From assembly GCF_000333275.1 (NCBI RefSeq), contig NZ_BACU01000179.1:1-40697 (forward strand): a stretch of DNA of 40,697 nt, given 5' to 3'. Position numbers and translations under genes: made by a program. Source of the DNA: Azospirillum sp. B4. GTDB taxonomy: Bacteria; Pseudomonadota; Alphaproteobacteria; Azospirillales; Azospirillaceae. Numbering within the stretch: the stretch's first letter is position 1; the number at the start of each line of letters is the position of its first letter. The notes under the pieces were generated by a model that worked only from the letters and a program-made list of their open reading frames with translations, was not told where the DNA came from and made no database searches. Below, in pieces: positions 31,728 to 38,684 of the stretch.

Positions 31728-34075
31728 TGCTGCCCCCTCGGCACTGGGCCGCGGTGGTCATGGCCGCCGTGGCCGCCGCCGTGTCACCCACCGCGCGGGC
31801 CGCATCTCCCTTGGACTTGTCGGCGGCCGTGGTCGTGGCCCCTGGGGTAAAGGGACCGGAGGCCGCCGCCGTCGACATGCTGGTGGATGAGGTCCGCAAG
31901 CGCACCGGCATCGCCTGGTCCCAGGTGCCGGTGGCGCCCCACGCGCCGGCACGCATCGTCATCACGCATGCGGTTGGCAAACCGGAAGGCTATCGCCTCA
32001 CCACCGAAAGGCGCGGCCAGGAAACCGTTCTGGTGGTCGCCGGCAATGACAGCCGGGGCGTGCTGTTCGGCATCGGGCACCTGCTGCGCACACTGACCAT
32101 GACCCCCGGCCACGTGGTCTTGGACCGGCCGCTGAACCTGTCCACCAGCCCGGACCAGCCGGTGCGCGGCCACCAGATCGGCTACCGCTATAAGAACAAC
32201 ACCTATGACGCCTGGACCCTGCCGCAGTTCGAACAGCAGATCCGCGATCTGGCGGTCTTCGGCGCCAATGCCATCCAACTGATCGCCCCGGCCTCGGACG
32301 ATGAGCCGACCAGCCCCCTGTTCCCGGCCCCGGCCCTGGACACCACCCTGGGCATCGCCCGCCTGCTGGACAAATACGGCCTGGACTGCGACCTGTTTTA
32401 CCCGGAGATGCGCCAGGACTATGCCGACCCCGCCACGGTGGCGGCCGAGTTGGCGGCGTTCGAGGATCTGGTGCGGCGCTTCCCCCATCTCCACGCCGTC
32501 TACGTCCCGGGCGGCGATCCTGGGCATACGCCGCCGGACCTGCTGTTCCCCCTGCTGGAGCGGCAGGCGCGCATCCTGCGGCGCCACCACCCCGGCGCCC
32601 AGCTGTGGGTGTCGGCCCAGGGTTTCGACAAGGCGCAGTATGAGGCCTTCTACCACCTGCTGGCCCGGCGGCCAGCCTGGCTGACCGGGGTGTTCTTCGG
32701 GCCGCAGTCGCGTGATCCGCTGCCCCTGCAGCGCGCCCGCATCCCCCGCCGCTACCCCATCCAGTTCTATCCCGACATCGGCCACACCCTGCACGCCCAG
32801 TTCCCCGTGCCGCGATGGGACCCCGCCTTCGCCCTGCTGGAGGGGCGGGAGCCGGTCAATCCCCGTCCCCGGGACCAGACCCGGATATTCCGCCGGCTCG
32901 GCGGCCTGACCGCCGGCTTCGTGACCTATTCGGAGGGGGTGAACGACGACGTCAACAAGGTGCTGTGGACCCGCCTGGGCTGGTCCGCCGCCACCCCGCC
33001 GCAAGAGACGCTGCGCGACTACGCCCGCTATTTCCTGAGCGCCCGCGAGGGGGACCGGTTGGCCCCCCTGATCCCGGCGCTGGAGCGCAACTGGATGGGC
33101 CCCATCCTGGAGAACAGCGGCGTCGCCGCCACGCTGCAGGCCATCCAAGGACTGAAGGACCAGCCCGACCTGAAGGACAACTGGCGTTTCGAATCCCTGC
33201 TCTACCGCGCCACCTACGACGCCTACGCCCAGGCGCGGGCCGGGGCGGAGGCGCATCGCCAGGCCCTGGCCCTGGACGCCCTGGCACGGGCACCGGACCT
33301 GGGCAGCCGAGACGCCATGGCGGCGGCGACCGCCGCCCTGTCCCAGCCTGACCCGGCCGGGACCGGCCGCCTGCGGGATCAGCTGTTCGACCTGGCCGGC
33401 CGTCTTTACGCCCATGTGGGCCTGCAGCTGAGCGTCCCCCGCTACGGCGCCTCGGGCATCGAGCGCGGCGCCAACCTGGACCGGGTGGACACCAGCCTGA
33501 ATGACCGCGTCTGGCTGACCCGGCAATTCGCGGAGATCGCCCAGCTGCCGGATGAGGCGGCCCGCCAGGCGCGGCTGGCCGACATCGCCACCTGGTCACA
33601 CCCCGCCGCCGGCGTCCTGTACGACGATCTGGGCGATCCCGGGCATGAGCCGCACCTGGTGCGGGGCGAGGGCGAGGCCCGCGATCCGGAACTCTATGAC
33701 AGCGCCATCGACGGCATCGCCGACCGCACGCCGGACGACGGCTGGCGCCTGTCCTGGATCACGTACGCGGAGACGCTGTATGAACGGCCCATCCATCTGC
33801 GCTACCGTCACCTGGATCCAACCCGTCAGTACACCCTGCGCGTCACCTACGCGGGCGAGGACTATGCCCTGCCCATGCGCCTGACGGCCAACGGCGGCGT
33901 CGAAATCCACCCGGCCCTGCCCCGGCCGGCCAACCCGGCCACCCTGGAGTTCGACATCCCCCGGACCGCCACCCGCGACGGCCGGCTGGACCTGGAATGG
34001 ACGCGGCCGGCGGGACTGGGTGGCAGCGGACGGGGGCACCAGGTGGCCGAGGCCTGGCTGATCCCCCGGCCCTGA
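31727..34075 (+). CDS. Exported protein of unknown family, glycosidase-like architecture
   Basis: I do not recognise a named family for these 782 residues. A Sec signal (about 1-25, ending TARA) precedes an alpha/beta domain (about 28-135) whose motif DSRGVLFGIGHLLRTL resembles the N-terminal domain of GH20, GH67 and GH84 enzymes. A probable TIM barrel follows (about 145-440) and starts with RGHQIGYRYKNNTYDAW. It contains VYVPGGDPGHTP (Asp264), FFGPQSRDPL and TYSEGVNDDVNK (Glu403, Asp407, Asp408). A helical region (about 440-640) and a beta-rich tail end the protein. GH20 has GGDE where this has GGDP. The start ATG at 31727 overlaps the kinase stop. Placement in an N-glycan locus suggests a periplasmic glycosidase, which is inference. 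It is not GH163 by any motif I can see. Confidence 0.75.
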   Translation: MLPPRHWAAVVMAAVAAAVSPTARAASPLDLSAAVVVAPGVKGPEAAAVDMLVDEVRKRTGIAWSQVPVAPHAPARIVITHAVGKPEGYRLTTERRGQETVLVVAGNDSRGVLFGIGHLLRTLTMTPGHVVLDRPLNLSTSPDQPVRGHQIGYRYKNNTYDAWTLPQFEQQIRDLAVFGANAIQLIAPASDDEPTSPLFPAPALDTTLGIARLLDKYGLDCDLFYPEMRQDYADPATVAAELAAFEDLVRRFPHLHAVYVPGGDPGHTPPDLLFPLLERQARILRRHHPGAQLWVSAQGFDKAQYEAFYHLLARRPAWLTGVFFGPQSRDPLPLQRARIPRRYPIQFYPDIGHTLHAQFPVPRWDPAFALLEGREPVNPRPRDQTRIFRRLGGLTAGFVTYSEGVNDDVNKVLWTRLGWSAATPPQETLRDYARYFLSAREGDRLAPLIPALERNWMGPILENSGVAATLQAIQGLKDQPDLKDNWRFESLLYRATYDAYAQARAGAEAHRQALALDALARAPDLGSRDAMAAATAALSQPDPAGTGRLRDQLFDLAGRLYAHVGLQLSVPRYGASGIERGANLDRVDTSLNDRVWLTRQFAEIAQLPDEAARQARLADIATWSHPAAGVLYDDLGDPGHEPHLVRGEGEARDPELYDSAIDGIADRTPDDGWRLSWITYAETLYERPIHLRYRHLDPTRQYTLRVTYAGEDYALPMRLTANGGVEIHPALPRPANPATLEFDIPRTATRDGRLDLEWTRPAGLGGSGRGHQVAEAWLIPRP

Positions 34076-34092
34076 TCCCCTGGCCCTGATCC
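34058..34092. repeat. 14-bp tandem repeat at the stop codon of the unknown gene
   Basis: CTGATCCCCCGGCC (34058-34071) is followed by CTGATCCCCTGGCC (34072-34085) and a partial third copy CTGATCC (34086-34092). The gene's TGA stop lies in the second copy. The repeat fills most of the 18-nt space before the convergent GH29 stop. Confidence 0.9.
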
Positions 34093-34093
34093 A

Positions 34094-36223
34094 TCAGCGG
34101 GTCACGACACCCAGCTCGGCGAAGGCCACCTGCCCCTCGCCGCCGGCGGCGCGGGTGATTTCCAGCCGCACGAAGCGCGCGGCATGGACCTTGGGGAACA
34201 TCACCCGCTGCTCCCCCGTGTTGGCGGCGATGTTGGCGAACTCCCCCGCCGCCACCGGCTCCCAAACCTTGCCGTCGGCGCTGACCTGGAGGCGATAGTC
34301 GCCCGGCGCGCCCACACCCGGCGGGCGCTGGCCCGCCGGCAGCAGGGTGACGCCCCTCAGGGTCCGAGGGCCCCCGAGATCGACGGTGACCGCGTGGGGG
34401 AGAGCTTGGCCGCCGGTGACCCACAGGCTGCCCGGATCCTCATCGATGACCGCTTCGGCCCCCGGCGCCGTGGCCGAGAGCACCCGCCAACCCGCCTTGG
34501 ACACGTCGAAGCCGGCCGTGGCCACCGCGCTGCTGGCGCCCGTGCGCGGCAGGTGGCTGATGGCCTGGACCACACCGCCGTCAGGCAGCGGAAACGGATC
34601 CTGGTACAGCGGCGACCGCAGGGTCGGCGCCTCCCCATCGATGGTGTAATGCAGGACGGCGCCGGGCATGTCGCTGGACAGGGTCACCAAGCCGCGGCGG
34701 TCGCGGCGGATGCCCGGTTCCTCCACCAGGTCCGGCAGGCGGAACAGCGCGACCTCGCGGATGGCGGGGCAGGCGTCGGCATCCAGGATGCGCAGGCGCA
34801 GCCGCGTGGCGCTGACCGGCGCGGGCAGGCGCACCAGGCGCTGGCTGCCGATGGCGGTGTGGCGGGCGATCTCGGCCCAGTTCCCCCGCCCCTCGTCCCA
34901 GATCTCCAGCGCGATGGCGCCGATGCGCTGGCCCAGCGGCAAGTATTCGCGCAAGCGCACGACGTTGAAGGTGCGCGCCTGTGGCCATTGCAGGGTCAGG
35001 TCGGCGGCGCGGATGGCATCCGGCGGCGCCCAATAGCTGTCCGCCCGCCCATCCAGAACGGTGCGGGGGTCGAAACCGGGCCCGCGCGTCGCGCTGGCCT
35101 GGACCACCGCGCCTTGGGCCAGGTCAGCGCCGAAGGTGGCGCGCAGCACGTCGCCCCAGCCCTTCAGCATGGCGGCGTCATGGTCCGGGATGCGGCCACG
35201 CCGGTCCGGCGGCAGGTTCAGGATGAGGTTGGCGCCCCGGCCCACAGACTCGAAATAGAGCCGCGTCAGCCGGCCCACCGACTTCACGTCCGCATCCTCT
35301 CGCGCGTGCCAGAACCAGCCGGGACGCAACGACACGTCAACCTCCGCCGGGCGCCAGTGCGCCCCGCCGCGCACGCCATGCTCGCCAATCTCCTGGGTGT
35401 AGGGGGCATCGCCCACCGTGGCCCAGCAGGGGTCGCCGGCATACCCTTCCTCATTGCCCACCCAGCGGGCGTCGGCGCCCCAGGGCCCATGGGCGTCACG
35501 GCCCCAGTTGCCCCAGATGATGGCGTCGGGCTGGTATTGCCGGATCAGGGCCCAGGTGTTGGTCCAGTCGTAATAGCTTTCGGCGTCGATGGACCGCTTT
35601 TCCCGGGCCCCACCGTAATAGCCGTCGCCGCCGTTGGCGCCATCGAACCACATCTCGAACAAGGGGCCGTAGCCGGTCAGCAGCTCACGCAGCTGGTTGC
35701 GATAATAGGTGATGTAGGCTGGCCGGCCGTATTCCGCGTGATTGCGGTCCCAGGGCGAAAGATAGATGCCGAACCTCAGGCCAGCCCGCCGGCAAGCGTC
35801 CGCCATTTCGGCGACGATGTCACCTTGGCCCCCCTTATAGGGGCTGTTGCGGATGCAATGCTCGGTGAAGCGGGTGGGCCACAGGCAGAAACCGTCATGG
35901 TGCTTGGCGGTCAGGATCAATCCGGTCAGGCCGGCGGCCTTGGCCGCGCCCGCGATCTGGTCGGCGCTGAAGTCGGTGGGGTTGAACAAGGCGGGCGATT
36001 CATCGCCATAGCCCCATTCCCGGTCGGTGAAGGTGTTGATGCTGAAATGGACGAAGGCGTAGGCGGCCATCTCATGCCAGGCCAACTGCCGCGCTGTCGG
36101 CACCGCCCCCCAGGATTGCGGCGCCGGCGCCTGTCCAGCCGAGGCGCCCACCAGGGACAGCGCGCTGGAGACGGCACCGGTCGCCAGGACGGCACGGCGC
36201 GACGGCAGGAACGGGCGGGACAT
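34094..36223 (-). CDS. GH29 alpha-L-fucosidase (subfamily B-like) with two discoidin domains
   Basis: This GH29 enzyme probably acts on alpha-1,3/1,4-fucose, as in Lewis structures. The 709 residues comprise a Tat-like signal (SRRAVLAT, then SALSLVGASA) and the catalytic barrel (about 40-365). AKHHDGFCLW binds substrate, nucleophile Asp194 lies in FEMWFDGANGG, and Glu258/259 in WVGNEEGYAG is the candidate acid/base. A discoidin-like (F5/8 type C, CBM32) domain (about 370-495), a chitobiase C-terminal-like Ig domain (about 510-585) and a second discoidin-like domain (about 590-705) follow. The start at 36223 has GGGGAG about 7 nt upstream. Its 3' end faces the unknown gene with 18 nt between and no terminator visible. 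Confidence 0.88.
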   Translation of the reverse strand: MSRPFLPSRRAVLATGAVSSALSLVGASAGQAPAPQSWGAVPTARQLAWHEMAAYAFVHFSINTFTDREWGYGDESPALFNPTDFSADQIAGAAKAAGLTGLILTAKHHDGFCLWPTRFTEHCIRNSPYKGGQGDIVAEMADACRRAGLRFGIYLSPWDRNHAEYGRPAYITYYRNQLRELLTGYGPLFEMWFDGANGGDGYYGGAREKRSIDAESYYDWTNTWALIRQYQPDAIIWGNWGRDAHGPWGADARWVGNEEGYAGDPCWATVGDAPYTQEIGEHGVRGGAHWRPAEVDVSLRPGWFWHAREDADVKSVGRLTRLYFESVGRGANLILNLPPDRRGRIPDHDAAMLKGWGDVLRATFGADLAQGAVVQASATRGPGFDPRTVLDGRADSYWAPPDAIRAADLTLQWPQARTFNVVRLREYLPLGQRIGAIALEIWDEGRGNWAEIARHTAIGSQRLVRLPAPVSATRLRLRILDADACPAIREVALFRLPDLVEEPGIRRDRRGLVTLSSDMPGAVLHYTIDGEAPTLRSPLYQDPFPLPDGGVVQAISHLPRTGASSAVATAGFDVSKAGWRVLSATAPGAEAVIDEDPGSLWVTGGQALPHAVTVDLGGPRTLRGVTLLPAGQRPPGVGAPGDYRLQVSADGKVWEPVAAGEFANIAANTGEQRVMFPKVHAARFVRLEITRAAGGEGQVAFAELGVVTR

Positions 36224-36304
36224 CGGCAAGCTCCCCGGCATGGATCATTATTAATGAAACTAAATTAAATTAATGATGCCATGCCTGTCGGAGCGTTTAA
36301 AGAC
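36224..36304 (-). promoter_or_regulatory. AT-rich promoter region of GH29B with direct repeat and dyad
   Basis: The 81-nt gap between GH92 copy 2 and GH29B contains ATTAATGA twice (36250-36257 and 36269-36276), spaced 19 nt apart, about two helical turns. ATCATTA (36244-36250) and TAATGAT (36271-36277) form an inverted repeat around TAAATTAAA. This is a plausible regulator site over the promoter. TAATAAT on the minus strand could be a -10; the -35 is unclear. Confidence 0.45.
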
Positions 36305-38659
36305 CTAAACCCGCGTGGCGGTGAAGGAGGGTGGCCGATCCTCCGCCGCGGCACCGAAGCGGGGGTTGGGCTTGGGTCCCATGGTGAAGACAAGCCGCCC
36401 CCCCTGCATCAAGTCCGCATGGCGGATCCAGGTCTGGGCGTGGGGCTTGCCCCGCCAGGTGACAGATTGGATGTAAGGGCTGTCCGGGGCGTTGCCAACG
36501 GCCTCGATGGTCAGGGTCCGGCCCTCGCCCACCGTCACGTCCACCCGCTCGAACAGGGGGGAACCGAAGACGTAGATGGGCGTCACGGGATCGACGGCGT
36601 ACAGGCCCAGCGCGCTCATCAGGTACCAGGCGCTCATCTGGCCGCAATCCTCGTTACCGGCCAGGCCGTCGGGATCGGCGCGGTACATGGTCTTCAGCAG
36701 GCTGCGCACCCGCGCCTGGGTCTTATGATGGGCGCCCGTGTAGGCATAGAGATAGGCGATGTGGTGGCTGGGCTCGTTGCCATGGGCATACTGGCCCACC
36801 AGGCCGGCGATGTCGGGGGGTGCGTCGTCCGGCAGGTCGGAACTGGTGCTGAACAGCTCATCCAGCTTGGCCTCGAACGCCGCCGGCCCGCCGAACATCC
36901 CCATATAGCCATAGATGTCGTGCTGGTTCAGGAAGGTGGCCTGCCAGGCGTTGCTTTCCGTGAAGTCCCGCCACTTGCGGCTATGGCCCATGCCACGCGG
37001 ATCGAAGGGCTGGGCCCAAGCGCCATCGGTGAAACGCGGGCGCATGAAGGTCGTGTCGCGGTCGAACAGGTTGCGGTAGTTCAAGGAGCGCTGGCGCAAG
37101 GCCTTGGCATCCTCCCCCGCCCCCACGGCATCGGCCAGACGGGCGATGGCCCAATCGTCGTAGGCGTATTCCAGCGTCTTGCTGACCGCCTCCTCCACCG
37201 TGTCGCTGGGGATGTAGCCCAGGCGCCGGTATTCCGGCAGGCCGCTGGTCTGGCCCTGGAAGGCCTGCTTGCGGAAGACCGGCCAGGCGCGGGCATAATC
37301 GACGCCTGGAATGTCCTTGGCCGCCGCTTCGGCCAGCACCACGGCGGAATGCCAGCCGATCATGCAGCCGGTCTCGGTACCCTGCAGCGGCCAGACGGGC
37401 GGGCCGGCGGGGCTTTCCTCCGCCATGCGCACCAGGCCGCCGACGATGTCCCCCACCCGTTGGGGCGGCTGGGCCAGGGTGAACAGGGGATGCAGGGCGC
37501 GATAGGTGTCCCACAGCGAATATGTGGAGTAGTTGTTCGCCCCCGGCGGCAACTGGCGCACCGTGCTGTCCATGGCGCGATAGCGGCCGTCCACATCGCT
37601 GAACAGGGTGGGCGCCAGCAGGGCGTGATAAAGGGCGGTGTAGAAGATTCTGATATCGGCGGCGTCGCAGCCCTTGGTGACCGCCAGGCGGCCCAGCTCC
37701 GCCTCCCACGCCGCGGCCGCCGCCGCGCGCACGCCGTCGAAATCCCACCCGGGGATCTCCGAATCCAGATTGCGCAGGGCGCCATCGATGTCCACGGCCG
37801 ACAGGCCCACCTTGACCAGCAGCGGGGCGGAATGGGCGTCCGGCAGGTCCAGCACGCACTTCAGCGCGGCCCCCTCCACCGCCTGCGCGCCCTCGGGCAT
37901 GGCGCGGTCGTTGCTGTAGAATCGCGCGCCGGCGAAGGGCCGGGACAGCTTCATCGCGAAGTAGATGACCCGCCCCTGGCCCCATTGATGGACCTGGCGA
38001 CCGCCGACCAGCGTGTCCTTGCCCACCGCGCGCAGCGAGGCGCCGGTGATCCGCGTGACGGAGCCCGCCGGATCCTGGTAGCCATGGGCGAAATCGATCA
38101 GCAGATGCGCCCCGGCGGTGGCCGGGAAATGGTAGCGGTGCAGGCCCGCCCGCGCCGTGGCCGTCAGTTCGGCCTCGATGCCGCTGTCCTTCAGCCGCAC
38201 CCGGTAGTAGCCGGGCGTCGCCTGCTCGTCGGCATGGTCGAAGCGGGCGCGGTACCCGTCATCCGGGCTTTCCGGCGTGCCTGGGTCCAGGCGCACCGGT
38301 CCCACGCGGGGCACCACCAGCACGTCCATCATGTCGCCCACGCCCGTGCCGCTGAGATGGGTGTGGGAGAAGCCCAGGATGGTGCCGTCCTGCATGTGAT
38401 AGCCGGAACAGGCGTCCCAGCCGGCGGTGTTGGTGTCGGGGCTCAACTGCACCATGCCGAAGGGCACGGTGGCGCCGGGATAGGTGTGGCCGTGACCGCC
38501 CGTGCCGATGAAGGGATCGACATGGCGGCAAAAGCCCCCGCCGGCTTTCGGCCCCGTGCCGGCAAACGCGGTGCTGGCGAACGCGGTACCGACACCGCCC
38601 GCCAGCGGTACCAGGGCCGCGGCGGCAACACCGCCCAACAGGTCACGCCGTGTCATCAT
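36305..38659 (-). CDS. GH92 alpha-mannosidase, copy 2
   Basis: This is a second GH92 exo-alpha-mannosidase of 784 residues, very similar throughout to the one at 5289-7622. A Tat-like signal (TRRDLLGG, then an Ala-rich core) leads into HVDPFIGTGGHGHTYPGA, HLSGTGVGDM, WDTYRALHPLFT, GNEPSHH (Glu629) and GNEDCGQMSAWY (Asp671). Differences cluster in the signal peptide, about residues 215-340 and the C-terminal third, which could give a different linkage preference. The start is the first of two ATGs at 38659, with GGAGG about 10 nt upstream. It follows GH125 copy 2 by 25 nt and precedes GH29B by 81 nt, so the three may be one transcript. Confidence 0.93.
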   Translation of the reverse strand: MMTRRDLLGGVAAAALVPLAGGVGTAFASTAFAGTGPKAGGGFCRHVDPFIGTGGHGHTYPGATVPFGMVQLSPDTNTAGWDACSGYHMQDGTILGFSHTHLSGTGVGDMMDVLVVPRVGPVRLDPGTPESPDDGYRARFDHADEQATPGYYRVRLKDSGIEAELTATARAGLHRYHFPATAGAHLLIDFAHGYQDPAGSVTRITGASLRAVGKDTLVGGRQVHQWGQGRVIYFAMKLSRPFAGARFYSNDRAMPEGAQAVEGAALKCVLDLPDAHSAPLLVKVGLSAVDIDGALRNLDSEIPGWDFDGVRAAAAAAWEAELGRLAVTKGCDAADIRIFYTALYHALLAPTLFSDVDGRYRAMDSTVRQLPPGANNYSTYSLWDTYRALHPLFTLAQPPQRVGDIVGGLVRMAEESPAGPPVWPLQGTETGCMIGWHSAVVLAEAAAKDIPGVDYARAWPVFRKQAFQGQTSGLPEYRRLGYIPSDTVEEAVSKTLEYAYDDWAIARLADAVGAGEDAKALRQRSLNYRNLFDRDTTFMRPRFTDGAWAQPFDPRGMGHSRKWRDFTESNAWQATFLNQHDIYGYMGMFGGPAAFEAKLDELFSTSSDLPDDAPPDIAGLVGQYAHGNEPSHHIAYLYAYTGAHHKTQARVRSLLKTMYRADPDGLAGNEDCGQMSAWYLMSALGLYAVDPVTPIYVFGSPLFERVDVTVGEGRTLTIEAVGNAPDSPYIQSVTWRGKPHAQTWIRHADLMQGGRLVFTMGPKPNPRFGAAAEDRPPSFTATRV
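36591..36670 (-). repeat. 80-nt patch identical to the other GH92 gene (second copy)
   Basis: These bases are identical to 5575-5654 and encode the stretch around the catalytic GNEDCGQMSAWY motif. Flanking sequence diverges at synonymous sites. Confidence 0.9.
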
Positions 38660-38684
38660 GGGAAGGCCCTCCATCATCGCCGGT

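Noticed and set aside
31727..34075. Assignment of the unknown protein to GH163, GH115 or GH84
   Set aside because: The N-terminal domain resembles several such families, but the specific catalytic motifs I know for them are not visible, so naming one would be a guess.
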